Source: Mycobacterium celatum
GTDB taxonomy: Bacteria; Actinomycetota; Actinomycetes; Mycobacteriales; Mycobacteriaceae
DNA: 49,382 nucleotides
Reading direction: 5' to 3'
NCBI RefSeq assembly: GCF_002101595.1
Contig: NZ_LQOM01000005.1
Location: forward strand, 1 to 49,382
The translations under genes and the position numbers were made by a program. Every line of letters starts with the position of its first letter. The first letter of the stretch is position 1. Positions 33,846 through 42,582 of the stretch are shown in pieces. Under the pieces are notes generated by a model. It was not told the origin of the DNA and did not search any database. It was given only the letters and a program-made list of their open reading frames with translations.

Positions 33846-34718
33846 ATGCAGCCGATCGAGTGGCCGTTTCGAGCGGCGGAGGCGCTGGAAGCCGGAGTGC
33901 TGACGTTCCGCGAGCTGCGCCGCTTCCACGCCGCGGTCTACCCCGGTGTGTGGGCGCCGCGCGAAGCCGGGCTGTCAGCGGCTCAGCGGGCCCGCGCCGC
34001 CTGGCTGTGGTCGGATCGCAACGGCGTGCTGGCCGGATTGTCGGCCTCAGCGACGTTGGGCGCCAAGTGGATCGAAGCCGGCCTGCCGGCGGAACTCGTC
34101 CATACCAACCGGCGACCGCCGCCGCTGATCGTCGTCCACACCGACGCCCTACTAGCGAACGAGAAGCAAATGATCTGCGGAATGCCAGCAACGACGGCTG
34201 CTCGCACCGCCTTCGACCTCGGCAGGCGACTCGGGCTGAAGGAGGGTGTTCAGCGTATCGACGCTTTGATGAACGCCACCGACCTCAAGGTCGACGAGAT
34301 CGAGGCGGTGACCGACCGACATCCGGGCGTTCGGGGACTCCGGCAACTGCGTAAGACGCTGGAGCTTGTCGACGGCGGCGCCGAGTCGCCCTACGAGTCG
34401 CTGACTCGATTGCTCTTGATAGAAGCCGGATTTCCCCGCCCGCAGACCCAGATCCCGGTGTACGACAAGTACGGGTTCGTGATCGCGCGCATCGATATGG
34501 GTTGGTCGGAATGGCGTGTCGGCGTCGACTTCGAGGGCACGCACCACTGGACCGATCCGCGGCAGCGGGATTGGGACGTCGAGCGATATGCCAAGTTGTC
34601 TGAACTGAACTGGATTGACGTCAGGTTGACCGCCCGAACGCTGCACCACAGTCCGCGGGTATTCCTCAACCGCGTCGGCGACGCGCTGAGCGACCGCGGC
34701 TGCCCGAAGACGTGGTGA
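33846..34718 (+). CDS. Vsr/DUF559-like nuclease-fold protein with AbiEi-like N-terminus
   Basis: 290 residues from ATG 33846 (MQPIEWPFRAAEALEAG). The N-terminal half (FRELRRFHAAVYPGVWAP, then SASATLGAKWI and TTAARTAFDLGRRL) looks like the AbiEi-type winged-helix/transcriptional-regulator-like region common in actinobacteria. The C-terminal half has a Vsr/restriction-endonuclease-like core: Glu in SPYESLTRLLLIEAGF, IDMGW with Asp, VDFEGTHHW, and the RDWDVERYAKLSELNW helix. DNA cleavage is plausible, function unknown. It lacks a clear ribosome-binding site. Its stop codon (34716-34718) lies in the palindromic repeat that follows, and another copy precedes it in inverted orientation. Confidence 0.72.
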   Translation: MQPIEWPFRAAEALEAGVLTFRELRRFHAAVYPGVWAPREAGLSAAQRARAAWLWSDRNGVLAGLSASATLGAKWIEAGLPAELVHTNRRPPPLIVVHTDALLANEKQMICGMPATTAARTAFDLGRRLGLKEGVQRIDALMNATDLKVDEIEAVTDRHPGVRGLRQLRKTLELVDGGAESPYESLTRLLLIEAGFPRPQTQIPVYDKYGFVIARIDMGWSEWRVGVDFEGTHHWTDPRQRDWDVERYAKLSELNWIDVRLTARTLHHSPRVFLNRVGDALSDRGCPKTW

Positions 34719-34772
34719 CTGTGCGAATTCATCCGCCCCGACCGGCGAGTCGCGTATGAAACCGCACAGTCG
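34716..34772 (-). repeat. 57-bp palindromic repeat, copy 3 (inverted)
   Basis: On the minus strand the left arm reads CGACTGTGCGGTTTCATACG, one base different from copy 2, then loop GACTCGCCGGTCGGG and a more diverged right arm. The TGA of the DUF559-like gene is its first three bases. A tandem 10-mer CGGCGGGTTA x2 (34771-34790) follows and includes the stop of the PPOX gene. Confidence 0.88.
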
Positions 34773-34787
34773 GCGGGTTACGGCGGG

Positions 34788-35180
34788 TTACGCGGGCTCG
34801 CTGAATACCACGCAGTCGTGCAGGCAGCCCTTCGCCGCAGAGGGGGAGTCGGCGTTGCGGTGCAGCAGCGCTCGAGTGGGCACCACCGAGAGCCGAACGG
34901 TGTCCTCGCCCGCGTCGGTGACCTCGGCCCGGCCGTCGACGATCAACGAGTAGCCGCCCGGCTCGCGCGGCGGCCACAGCAGCGTGACGTCGCTGCGGTT
35001 GGCGAGATTCTTGGTGGTGCGCCCGCCGATCAGCCCGACGTCGAGGACACCCCCACGCATCTCCGGCTCGACCGTCACGGTGTGGGCGCGGTAGTCGTCG
35101 CCGACGGTGATCAGGTAGGCGAACGGAAAGTCGCCCAGCGCCGCGGCCAGGCGTTTGAGGTCGACCTTCTTGGCGCTCAT
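34788..35180 (-). CDS. pyridoxamine 5'-phosphate oxidase-like flavin-binding protein
   Basis: 130 residues with the split-barrel PPOX fold: [62 protein letters not shown] and [13 protein letters not shown]. Members bind FMN, F420 or heme; the cofactor here is not decidable. The ATG overlaps the stop of the amidohydrolase by four bases. The TAA is inside a 10-bp tandem duplication next to repeat copy 3. Confidence 0.82.
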   Translation of the reverse strand: MSAKKVDLKRLAAALGDFPFAYLITVGDDYRAHTVTVEPEMRGGVLDVGLIGGRTTKNLANRSDVTLLWPPREPGGYSLIVDGRAEVTDAGEDTVRLSVVPTRALLHRNADSPSAAKGCLHDCVVFSEPA

Positions 35181-36904
35181 GACGTCGGTGCGGGTTGGTG
35201 GCCGCGGACCAGCCGGCCCGGCCGCGCCGACGTGGGCACGCCGTTCTCTGAAATGACCTCACCGGACACGATCGTCGCGACGTAGCCGTCGGCGGTCTGG
35301 TCGAGCCGCCGCCCGCCGGCCGGCAGGTCGTGGGTGACCACCGGCTTGTGCAGCCGCAGCCGCCCGTGGTCGATGACGTTGAGGTCGGCTTTGTAGCCGA
35401 CGGCGATGCGCCCCCGGTCGCCAAGCCCGGCGACGCGGGCCGGCACCGATGTCAGCTCGCGGACAGCCTCGGCGACGGGCAGCCGGCCGGATGCCCGGTC
35501 GCGCGTCCAGTGGGTGAGCAGGTACGTGGAATAGCTTGCGTCGCAGATCATTCCGTAATGCGCCCCGCCGTCGCCCAGGCCCAGCACCACGTCGTCGCGG
35601 CGGATCAGCTCGCCGACGGTGTCCAGCGACGCGCCCTGGAAGTTGGCCATCGCACCGAGCAGGATGGCGTGGCCGTCGTCGTCGAGCAGCCGGTCGTAGG
35701 CCTCCGCCAGCGGCGAAACACCTCGCGCGCGTGCCCGGGCGGCGATGCTGTTCGCCGCGTCGGGCTCGTAGTCGGGATTGTCGCCGAGCGGGAAGATCCA
35801 GTCCCAGGCCTGCGCCAAATAGAACAGCGGATTCATCGCCGTCTCTGTCGGCTTGTCGGCCAGAATGCGGGCCCGCACCTCCGGCCGGCGCATCGTGGCG
35901 ACCCGCTCCGCCAGCGGCAGCCCGGCGATCTCGCGGTAGCTGGGGTAGAGCATGAAGGGGTTGACGGTCAGGTCCAGGCCGATCATCAGCCCGATCGGCC
36001 GCGGCAAGACCTGTGCGGTGACCTCGCCGCCGGATCCGTTGGCCTTCTCGACCATCGTCACAGCGTCTTCCCACAGCGGGTCGCCGGCGTTGCCGACCAC
36101 CAGCGTGAACGTGACCGGCAGCCCGACGTCGCTCGCGGCGTCGAACACCTGCTGCAACACCGGCTGATACCCGCCGGCCGGGATGTCGGGCACGAACTGA
36201 ATCAACCCGCCGCCGCCGTCGGCGATGCCGCGGCCGATCTCGAGGATCTCGTCGTAGGCGGCGTTGTAGCTGGGAATCTGCCGGCCGCCCTCGGTGCGGT
36301 GGGTGGCCAGCCGCGACGACGCGAAGCCCAGCGCGCCGAGCTCGACGGCCTCCTTGGCCAGCGCCCGCATCTTGGCCAGATCCTCGGCGGTGGCAGGTTC
36401 GCGGTCGGCACCGCGCTGGCCCATCACGTAGACCCGCAGCGGCGAGTGCGGCAGATAGGCGGCCACGTCGATGTCCCGCCGGCCCGCGTCCAACGCGTCC
36501 ATGTACTCACCGAAGGTCTCCCACGTCCAGGGCAGTCCGTCGGTCATCACGACACCGGGAATGTCCTCCACGCCGGCCATCACGTCGACCAGCACGTCGT
36601 GGTCAGCGGCGCGGCACGGCGCAAACCCGACGCCGCAGTTGCCCATCACCACCGTTGTCACGCCGTGCGCCGACGACGGGTTCAGCCGGTCCGACCAGAT
36701 CGCCTGCCCGTCGTAGTGGGTGTGCAGGTCGACGAAGCCCGGCGTGACCAGCAGCCCGGTCGCGTCGATCTCCCGGGCCCCGCCCTCGGAAACCTCCCCG
36801 ACGGCGGCGATGACGCCGTCGCGCACCCCGACGTCACCGACGTAGGGCTCACCTCCCAGCCCGTCGACGATGGTGCCGTTGCGGATGACGAGGTCGTAGG
36901 TCAT
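35177..36904 (-). CDS. N-acyl-D-amino-acid deacylase-like amidohydrolase
   Basis: 575 residues. The metal-dependent amidohydrolase fold is read from [12 protein letters not shown] (His61, His63) and [13 protein letters not shown] (Cys90, the cysteine ligand of D-aminoacylases), the lysine/glutamate region in the middle, and [16 protein letters not shown] with the catalytic Asp. The C-terminal small domain has [15 protein letters not shown]. Family members hydrolyse N-acyl-D-amino acids or related amides; the substrate is unknown. TAGATT six bases before ATG 36904 and no ribosome-binding site suggest a leaderless transcript carrying this gene and the PPOX gene. Confidence 0.88.
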   Translation of the reverse strand: MTYDLVIRNGTIVDGLGGEPYVGDVGVRDGVIAAVGEVSEGGAREIDATGLLVTPGFVDLHTHYDGQAIWSDRLNPSSAHGVTTVVMGNCGVGFAPCRAADHDVLVDVMAGVEDIPGVVMTDGLPWTWETFGEYMDALDAGRRDIDVAAYLPHSPLRVYVMGQRGADREPATAEDLAKMRALAKEAVELGALGFASSRLATHRTEGGRQIPSYNAAYDEILEIGRGIADGGGGLIQFVPDIPAGGYQPVLQQVFDAASDVGLPVTFTLVVGNAGDPLWEDAVTMVEKANGSGGEVTAQVLPRPIGLMIGLDLTVNPFMLYPSYREIAGLPLAERVATMRRPEVRARILADKPTETAMNPLFYLAQAWDWIFPLGDNPDYEPDAANSIAARARARGVSPLAEAYDRLLDDDGHAILLGAMANFQGASLDTVGELIRRDDVVLGLGDGGAHYGMICDASYSTYLLTHWTRDRASGRLPVAEAVRELTSVPARVAGLGDRGRIAVGYKADLNVIDHGRLRLHKPVVTHDLPAGGRRLDQTADGYVATIVSGEVISENGVPTSARPGRLVRGHQPAPTS

Positions 36905-36910
36905 CTAAAT

Positions 36911-36916
36911 AATCTA
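36911..36916 (-). promoter_or_regulatory. -10 box for leaderless amidohydrolase-PPOX transcript
   Basis: TAGATT on the minus strand, six bases before the ATG at 36904. Confidence 0.4.
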
Positions 36917-36951
36917 CGACCGTGTCGGTGGCACATGCCAGGCTCTAGGCC

Positions 36952-37320
36952 ATGATCGATCACTTCGGTATCAACTGCGCCGACTACGCCAAAGCCCAAC
37001 AGTTCTACGACCGGGTAGTCGGGGTGCTCGGCTACACGCGGCAGATGGATTTCGGCGAGGCCATCGGCTACGGCCGGGACGGCCACCCCACGTTTTGGAT
37101 CGTCGACGGCGCCGACATGGGTCCCAACCGCGAAACTCATTTCGCTTTCCAGGCTGCCGACGCCGACGCGGTCAAGGCGTTCTACGACGCCGCGCTGGAG
37201 CTCGGCGCCGAGTCGTTGCACGCGCCGCGGCTGTGGCCCGAGTATCACCCCGGCTACTTCGGCGCGTTCGTGCGCGATCCCGACGGCAACAACGTCGAAG
37301 CGGTCTTCCACGGGGCGTAG
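36952..37320 (+). CDS. glyoxalase/VOC superfamily protein
   Basis: 122 residues, a single VOC module: DHFGINCADYAKAQQFYDRVVGVLGYTRQ at the N-terminus and YHPGYFGAFVRDPDGNNVEAVFH at the C-terminus. The metal-ligand positions are His4, a possible mid-chain His and the Glu in NNVEAV. Such proteins include glyoxalases, dioxygenases and drug-binding proteins. It is followed after ten bases by a DinB-family gene on the same strand. Confidence 0.88.
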   Translation: MIDHFGINCADYAKAQQFYDRVVGVLGYTRQMDFGEAIGYGRDGHPTFWIVDGADMGPNRETHFAFQAADADAVKAFYDAALELGAESLHAPRLWPEYHPGYFGAFVRDPDGNNVEAVFHGA

Positions 37321-37323
37321 CGT
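37318..37323 (+). promoter_or_regulatory. -10 box for leaderless DinB-family transcript
   Basis: TAGCGT, seven bases before the ATG at 37331; its TAG is the VOC gene stop. Confidence 0.35.
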
Positions 37324-37330
37324 CGCCGAT

Positions 37331-37855
37331 ATGACCGAAAACGCTGCTGCCGCTCAAGAATTGCTCCGCGACGCGTTCACCCGGCTGATCGAGCACGTCG
37401 ACGAGATCACCGACGGATTGACCGACGACGAGTCCAGATACCGGCCCAGCCCCAACGCCAACAGCATCGCCTGGCTGATCTGGCACAGCGCCCGGGTGCA
37501 GGACGTCCAGGTCGCCGACATCGCCGGTGTGGAGCAGGTGTGGACCCGCGACGGCTGGGTAGACCGCTTCGGGCTCGACCTGCCGCGCGACGACACCGGC
37601 TACGGGCACAGCCCCGAGGATGTGGCGAAGGTGCTGGCCCCTGCTGACCTGTTGGCCGGCTACTACCACGCCGTGCACAAGCTGACACTGGAGTACGTCG
37701 CAGGCATCACGGCCGAAGAGTTGGCCCGCGTCGTCGATACGCGTTGGGATCCGCCGGTGACCGCCAGCGTTCGGCTGGTCAGCGTCATCGACGACTGCGC
37801 CCAGCATCTCGGCCAGGCGGCATATGTGCTGGGAATCGCGCACCGGCGGACTTGA
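37331..37855 (+). CDS. DinB/DUF664-family protein
   Basis: 174 residues, four-helix bundle. Metal-binding histidines are expected at IAWLIWHSARVQD, YYHAVHKL and DDCAQHLGQAAYVLGIA. The family includes mycothiol- and bacillithiol-dependent enzymes and DinB itself; a thiol-transfer role is plausible in a mycobacterium but unproven. ATG 37331 lacks a ribosome-binding site. Its stop overlaps the -35 TTGACA of the next gene. Confidence 0.85.
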   Translation: MTENAAAAQELLRDAFTRLIEHVDEITDGLTDDESRYRPSPNANSIAWLIWHSARVQDVQVADIAGVEQVWTRDGWVDRFGLDLPRDDTGYGHSPEDVAKVLAPADLLAGYYHAVHKLTLEYVAGITAEELARVVDTRWDPPVTASVRLVSVIDDCAQHLGQAAYVLGIAHRRT

Positions 37856-37878
37856 CACCTGTCGAGCCCGGTTAGCAT
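37852..37878 (+). promoter_or_regulatory. promoter of aldehyde dehydrogenase gene (leaderless)
   Basis: TTGACA at 37852-37857 and TAGCAT at 37873-37878, with a short 15-base spacer. Initiation seven to eight bases on falls at the ATG 37886. Confidence 0.45.
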
Positions 37879-37885
37879 GGCGGCT

Positions 37886-39406
37886 ATGACCGCCATCACA
37901 ACTCACGAGTTCTCCGGCACCGGCACCGTCCTCAACCCAGCCACCGGCGCCGTAGCCGGCGAAGTGCATTGGACCGATCCGGCCGACGTGCCGGGCATCG
38001 CCGCGAAACTTCGTGCGGCGCAACGTGACTGGGAGCAGCGTGGCGCCAAGGGGCGCGCCAAGGCGCTGGCCGGCTTCGCGGTGTGGCTCGGCGAGCATCG
38101 CAGTGAGATCGAAGAGCTGCTGGTCAAGGAGACCGGCAAGTCCGCGGTCGACGCCGCACAAGAGGTGCCGCTGCTGATCATGATCTTGTCGTACGTCATC
38201 AAGACGATGGAAAAGGCGCTTGCCCCTGAAAGCCGGCCGGCCGCGCTGCCGTTCCTGGCGATCAAGAAGATCACCCTGCACTACCGGCCGCGGCCGGTGG
38301 TCGGGATCATCGCGCCGTGGAACTACCCGGTGGCCAACGCGATGATGGACGCCATCGGCGCGCTGGCCGCGGGGTGCTCGGTGCTGCTCAAGCCGTCCGA
38401 ACGCACCCCGCTGACCGCCGAGGTGCTGCGGCGCGGCTGGCTGGAATCCGGCGCGCCCGACGTGCTGGCGCTGGCTCAGGGCGCCCGCGAGATCTCCGAA
38501 GCCGTGATCGACAACGTCGACTTCGTGCAGTTCACCGGCTCCACGCCCACCGGGCGCAAGGTGATGGAGCGTGCCGCCCGCCGGCTGACGCCGGTCAGCC
38601 TGGAGCTGGGCGGCAAGGACCCGATGATCGTGTGCGAGGACGCCGACATCGACCTGGCCGCCCACGCCGCGGTGTGGGGCGCGATGTTCAACGCCGGCCA
38701 GACCTGTGTCTCCGTCGAGCGGGTTTACGTGCTGGAGCCGGTCTACGACCAGTTCGTCGAGGCGGTGGTCCGCGACGTCAAGGCGCTGCAGGTCGGCGCC
38801 GGCGAGGGGCACTTCGGTGCGCTGATCGACGAGTCGCAGGTTGCCGTCGTCGAGCGGCACGTCGCCGACGCCAAAGCCAAGGGCGCCCGGGTGCTGACCG
38901 GCGGGGAACGCCCGGACGGCCCGGGTAGCTTCTACCCGCCGACCGTCCTGGTCGACGTCGACCACTCGATGGCCTGCATGACCGAGGAGACCTTCGGACC
39001 CACCCTGCCGATCATGAAAGTCGGCTCGGTCGCGGAAGCGATCCGGCTGGCCAACGACAGCGAGTACGGGCTGAGCGCGTCGGTGTTCTCCCGCGACGTC
39101 GAACGCGCCAAAGACATTGCACTGCAACTTGATTGCGGGGCAGCGAACATCAACGACGTGATCTCGAACCTGATGTGCACCACCGCGCCGATGGGCGGCT
39201 GGAAGGCGTCGGGCATCGGGGCGCGGTTCGGCGGCGCCGACGGGCTGCGCAAGTACTGCCGGGTGGAGACCGTCGTCGCGCCGCGCACCAACGTCGGCGC
39301 AGGCGGTAACTACTACCACAATTCGCTCAAAGCGCTGGCCCGGATGAACCGGATGATGACGAAGATGGCGCTGGCGCGTCCGCGTCGCACCGCCAAGCGG
39401 GGTTGA
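37886..39406 (+). CDS. NAD(P)-dependent aldehyde dehydrogenase
   Basis: 506 residues from ATG 37886. Active-site features: APWNYP with Asn146, LLKPSERTPL with Lys169, FTGSTPTGRKV, LELGGKDPM with Glu240, and NAGQTCVSVERVYV with nucleophile Cys274. It oxidises an aldehyde to the acid; the sequence fits the broad succinate-semialdehyde/coniferyl-aldehyde group without a firm substrate. ATG 37886 was chosen over 37877 because promoter geometry places initiation exactly there; the difference is three residues. A basic C-terminal tail (RMMTKMALARPRRTAKRG) is present. Confidence 0.92.
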   Translation: MTAITTHEFSGTGTVLNPATGAVAGEVHWTDPADVPGIAAKLRAAQRDWEQRGAKGRAKALAGFAVWLGEHRSEIEELLVKETGKSAVDAAQEVPLLIMILSYVIKTMEKALAPESRPAALPFLAIKKITLHYRPRPVVGIIAPWNYPVANAMMDAIGALAAGCSVLLKPSERTPLTAEVLRRGWLESGAPDVLALAQGAREISEAVIDNVDFVQFTGSTPTGRKVMERAARRLTPVSLELGGKDPMIVCEDADIDLAAHAAVWGAMFNAGQTCVSVERVYVLEPVYDQFVEAVVRDVKALQVGAGEGHFGALIDESQVAVVERHVADAKAKGARVLTGGERPDGPGSFYPPTVLVDVDHSMACMTEETFGPTLPIMKVGSVAEAIRLANDSEYGLSASVFSRDVERAKDIALQLDCGAANINDVISNLMCTTAPMGGWKASGIGARFGGADGLRKYCRVETVVAPRTNVGAGGNYYHNSLKALARMNRMMTKMALARPRRTAKRG

Positions 39407-39413
39407 TCGTCTA

Positions 39414-40283
39414 GTGCGGTTCGCGGCCACGGCGCTGTTGTGGCTTTTCACCACGGCGGCGCTGGCGGCGGCGGTGCCGATCGCGTGGGTGCAGCAGAAC
39501 CTCGTCGACGCCGACGGCTACGCGGCGCTGACCCAGAAGGCGGCCGACGATCCAGCGTTGCAGTCCGCTGTCGCAGCGGAATTGAGCGCCAACGCAACGG
39601 CGCTGATCAGCCAGCGCGGCTCGGTCGTCGACCCGTCGACGGTGCACGACATCGCCACCGCCTACACCGCCGGCCCGTCCTTTCCGGCGCAGTTCGCGCA
39701 GGCCAGCCGGTTGGCGCACCAATGGATGTTCACCCGGCCCCGAACCCAATCCGACCCGTGGGTGGTTGACCTGGCACCGATGTTGGCGGACAGCGCTTTT
39801 CAGCAGATGCTGGCCGACTACCACGTGCGAGTACCCACGTCGCTGAATGTCCCATTGACAGTGACGCCGCCAAAGACGTTGCAGCCAGGCAAGTTACGGC
39901 CGGTGGCGATCTGGGGTCCGTGGGTGAGCATCGCCATGGCAGTGCTGACCGGAATCTGCGCGTTGCTGACCCTGGCCGTGGCGCGCAACCGCGGCCGGGC
40001 GCTGGCCGGCCTCGGTGTGTCGGCGCTGCTGGTGGGCGCCGCCGGCTGGGCGGGCGTCGAAATAGCGCGTCGCCGAATCGACGCCGCGCTCAACCACACC
40101 ACCGGCGACGTTCGCCGCATCGCCGAGATCATGGTCGGCCATGCCGAAGCCGGTCTGCACCAATGGCTTGACCTCACCCTGGCTGCCGGCGGTGTGCTGG
40201 TGGCGCTGGGGGTGTTGGCCGCGATCTACGGCACGATGATGTGCGACGGGTCGGGGCGCAGCTCGGGCGGGGCCTGGCTGTAG
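39414..40283 (+). CDS. mycobacterial membrane protein of unknown function
   Basis: 289 residues, probable four-helix membrane protein. The N-terminal helix (about 5-25: ALLWLFTTAALAAAVPIAWV) is followed by an extracytoplasmic domain of about 140 residues starting NLVDADGYAALTQKAADDPALQSAVA, then helices near 165-185, 195-215 and 255-280. The layout recurs in actinobacteria without an assigned function. GTG 39414 lies seven bases after the aldehyde dehydrogenase stop, so they are likely co-transcribed. Its 3' end overlaps the convergent crotonase gene by 58 bases. Confidence 0.72.
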   Translation: MRFAATALLWLFTTAALAAAVPIAWVQQNLVDADGYAALTQKAADDPALQSAVAAELSANATALISQRGSVVDPSTVHDIATAYTAGPSFPAQFAQASRLAHQWMFTRPRTQSDPWVVDLAPMLADSAFQQMLADYHVRVPTSLNVPLTVTPPKTLQPGKLRPVAIWGPWVSIAMAVLTGICALLTLAVARNRGRALAGLGVSALLVGAAGWAGVEIARRRIDAALNHTTGDVRRIAEIMVGHAEAGLHQWLDLTLAAGGVLVALGVLAAIYGTMMCDGSGRSSGGAWL

Positions 40284-41122
40284 TCGCCGAACGGGCCGTC
40301 GCGGCGCTCGATCGCGGACCGCACGCCCTCGGTGGCGGCGGTGCGAATGAACTCGAGAGCCTCCGGTGTGTTGCGCATCAGCCCGTCGAGGATGCCGCCG
40401 AGCATCTGGGTGGTCGCCAAACCCATGTTCTCGTAGGCCTGGTTGACGATCAGCTTCTGAGCGCGCAACTGCGACAACGGAATTCGCGACAGCTCTAAAG
40501 CGATCTCCGCGACGCGGGCCTCCAGCCGCTCGAACGGCACCGCCTCGTTGATCAGCTCGACCTCGGCGGCCTGCGCCCCGGTCAGCGGCCGGCCGGTCAG
40601 CGAATGCCACTTGACCTTGGCCAGGCTGAGCTGGTACAGCCACATGCCGGTCAGGTAGGCGCCCCACATCCGGCTGTACGGGGTGCCGATCACGGCGTCC
40701 TCGCTCGCGATCACCAGGTCGGCGCACAACGCGTAATCGCTTGCGCCGCCTACACACCAGCCGTGCACCTGTGCGATCACCGGCTTGGACGCCCGCCAGA
40801 TCGCCATGAACTTCTGCGTCGGCCCGGTTTCACGGGCGGTGACCATCGCGAAATCCTTGCCCGGATCCCAGCGGCCGTCGGTCATCATGGCCTCGCCCCA
40901 CTGCTGAAAGCCGCCGCCGAAGTCATAGCCGCCGGAGAACGCCCGCCCCGCGCCGCGCAACACGATCACCTTGACGTCCGGGTCGCGTTCGGCGAGCCCG
41001 ACCGCGGCCTCGATCTCGTCGGGCATCGGCGGCACGATCGTGTTGAGCTGCTCGGGACGGTTCAACGTGATCGTGGCGACCGGGCCGGCCGTGCTGTACA
41101 GCAACGTCTCGAATTCAGGCAT
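40226..41122 (-). CDS. enoyl-CoA hydratase/isomerase family protein
   Basis: 298 residues from ATG 41122 (MPEFETLLYSTAGPV). Crotonase features: TITLNRPEQLNTIVPPM, VIVLRGAGRAFSGGYDFGGGF (oxyanion loop) and KPVIAQVHGWCVGGASDYALCADLVIA. In the second loop the usual catalytic Glu after the CGGG-type motif appears replaced (GGASDYALCADL), so hydratase activity is uncertain and another crotonase reaction is possible. Upstream codons to 41176 are open but carry no ribosome-binding site. It overlaps the membrane-protein gene tail to tail. Confidence 0.85.
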   Translation of the reverse strand: MPEFETLLYSTAGPVATITLNRPEQLNTIVPPMPDEIEAAVGLAERDPDVKVIVLRGAGRAFSGGYDFGGGFQQWGEAMMTDGRWDPGKDFAMVTARETGPTQKFMAIWRASKPVIAQVHGWCVGGASDYALCADLVIASEDAVIGTPYSRMWGAYLTGMWLYQLSLAKVKWHSLTGRPLTGAQAAEVELINEAVPFERLEARVAEIALELSRIPLSQLRAQKLIVNQAYENMGLATTQMLGGILDGLMRNTPEALEFIRTAATEGVRSAIERRDGPFGDYSQAPPELRPDPSHIIVP

Positions 41123-41182
41123 AGCCGAAGCGAAGTCGCCCCAGGGTGGAGGTGTCAAGGCCCGCAGTTTCCTCACCGTTAT

Positions 41183-41221
41183 CTTAAAATCCTTACGATT
41201 CTCTTAATTATTATGTAGGGT
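41183..41221. promoter_or_regulatory. AT-rich divergent promoter with three CTTA repeats and -10 TAGGGT
   Basis: Between the crotonase and FAD genes: CTTA at 41183, 41192 and 41203, then TAGGGT (41216-41221) eight bases before ATG 41230. The repeats lie near one helical turn apart, as tandem regulator sites do. Confidence 0.45.
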
Positions 41222-41229
41222 GAGCTGGC

Positions 41230-42555
41230 ATGGCAGACCGGTTCGACGTGGCGATAGTCGGTGCACGATGTGCGGGATCCCCGCTGGCGACGATGCTGGC
41301 GCGGCAGGGCTTGAGGGTCTGCATGCTCGACCGGGCGCATTTTCCGTCCGAGACGCCGTCGACGCACATGATCCAGCCCTGCGGTGTGCAGGTCCTGGAT
41401 CAGCTCGGGCTGCTCGACGGGATCCTGGCCGCCGGTGCGGTACCACTCGACCGACTTTCGCTGGTCAACGACGACGTTCGGATCGAGGCTACGGTCGATG
41501 AAGAGTTGTCCGCGCACCCCGCGTTGTGTGTCCGCCGCTTGACCATGGACGAGCGGCTGGTCGACGCCGCCGGCGCGGCCGGCGCCGAGGTGCGCACCGG
41601 TTCGCGGGTCACCCAGCTGATCGCGGACGACGGCCGGGTGACCGGTGTGCAGACATCCACGGGGCTCGTGTACGCGCAGTTGGTGGTAGGCGCCGACGGC
41701 CGTCACTCGACGGTCGCGTCGTGCGTCGGCGCGCGCGAGTACCACCGCACATCGCCCGGAAAGCTCTACGCCTGGGCGTATTTCGAAGGCGTCGGCGACC
41801 GGGAAGGCCACGCGCGGCTCGGCCGGCAGGGCGCCGTCGGCTTCCTTGCCGGACCCACCGACGGGGATCTGTACATGGCGGCACTAGGGATCGACATGCC
41901 CGAGCAAGCTGGATTCGACGCCGACCGCGACAATGGCTTTGCCGCGCGGATTCAGTTGTGGCCCGAGCTGGCGGATCTCCTTACGGGCGCGCGGCGCGTC
42001 GGCCCGATCCGGGTAGTTGCCAACTGGCACGGCTATTTCCGGCAGTCCGCCGGTCCCGGATGGGTGCTGGTCGGCGACGCCGGACACTTCAAGGATCCGG
42101 CGCCCGGCCAAGGCATCGCCGACGCGTTCCGTCAGGCCGGCAAGCTCGCGGCGGCCGTCGTCGACGGGCTCGGCAACGACAGCCCGGATGCGGCCCTACA
42201 CAAATGGTGGCGCTGGCGCGACCACGACGCCTACGAAATGTATTGGTACGCGCGCGAAACGGGCGCTCCCGGAGTCACGTCGCCGTTGACTAGACGGATG
42301 CTGCGCGAGATCGCCGCCGACGCGGAGGCCACCCGAGCGCTGCTAGGGATCTTGAACCACCAGGTTCGCCCGTCGCAGCTGTTCACGCCGGCAAGGCTCG
42401 CCCGCGCCGCGGCACGGACATTTCTCGATGAACCCCGCCAGATAGTGGCAACCGTCAAAGAGATCGTCAGCGCAGCGAAGCGAAACGCGCGACAAGGGCG
42501 GCAACGACGGCTGCGCCCGCCGGGTATGGCGGATATGGCCTGGGAACGACGGTAA
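41230..42555 (+). CDS. FAD-dependent oxidoreductase (monooxygenase/GGR-like)
   Basis: 441 residues. The N-terminal dinucleotide fold is VAIVGARCAGSPLATMLARQGLRVCMLDR, the variant GARCAGSP typical of an actinobacterial flavoprotein family. VVGADGRHSTVA is the DG motif and GWVLVGDAGHFKDPAPGQGIADAFRQAGKLA the GD motif binding FAD ribityl. The C-terminal ~110 residues are helical. It probably hydroxylates or reduces a hydrophobic substrate; unknown which. A TAGGGT box eight bases upstream indicates a leaderless transcript. Confidence 0.87.
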   Translation: MADRFDVAIVGARCAGSPLATMLARQGLRVCMLDRAHFPSETPSTHMIQPCGVQVLDQLGLLDGILAAGAVPLDRLSLVNDDVRIEATVDEELSAHPALCVRRLTMDERLVDAAGAAGAEVRTGSRVTQLIADDGRVTGVQTSTGLVYAQLVVGADGRHSTVASCVGAREYHRTSPGKLYAWAYFEGVGDREGHARLGRQGAVGFLAGPTDGDLYMAALGIDMPEQAGFDADRDNGFAARIQLWPELADLLTGARRVGPIRVVANWHGYFRQSAGPGWVLVGDAGHFKDPAPGQGIADAFRQAGKLAAAVVDGLGNDSPDAALHKWWRWRDHDAYEMYWYARETGAPGVTSPLTRRMLREIAADAEATRALLGILNHQVRPSQLFTPARLARAAARTFLDEPRQIVATVKEIVSAAKRNARQGRQRRLRPPGMADMAWERR

Positions 42556-42582
42556 CCGCGACGTCGGGCAAGATGTGTCCTC

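Noticed and set aside
34771..34790. Tandem 10-mer CGGCGGGTTA x2 as a minisatellite.
   Set aside because: Only two units; noted as a local duplication, not a repeat array.
37172..39454. A 760-codon minus frame opposite the aldehyde dehydrogenase and DinB genes.
   Set aside because: No recognisable domain, and the plus-strand genes carry complete active sites.
41123..41150. TTGACA on the minus strand upstream of the crotonase as a promoter -35.
   Set aside because: No -10-like hexamer at a suitable distance before ATG 41122.
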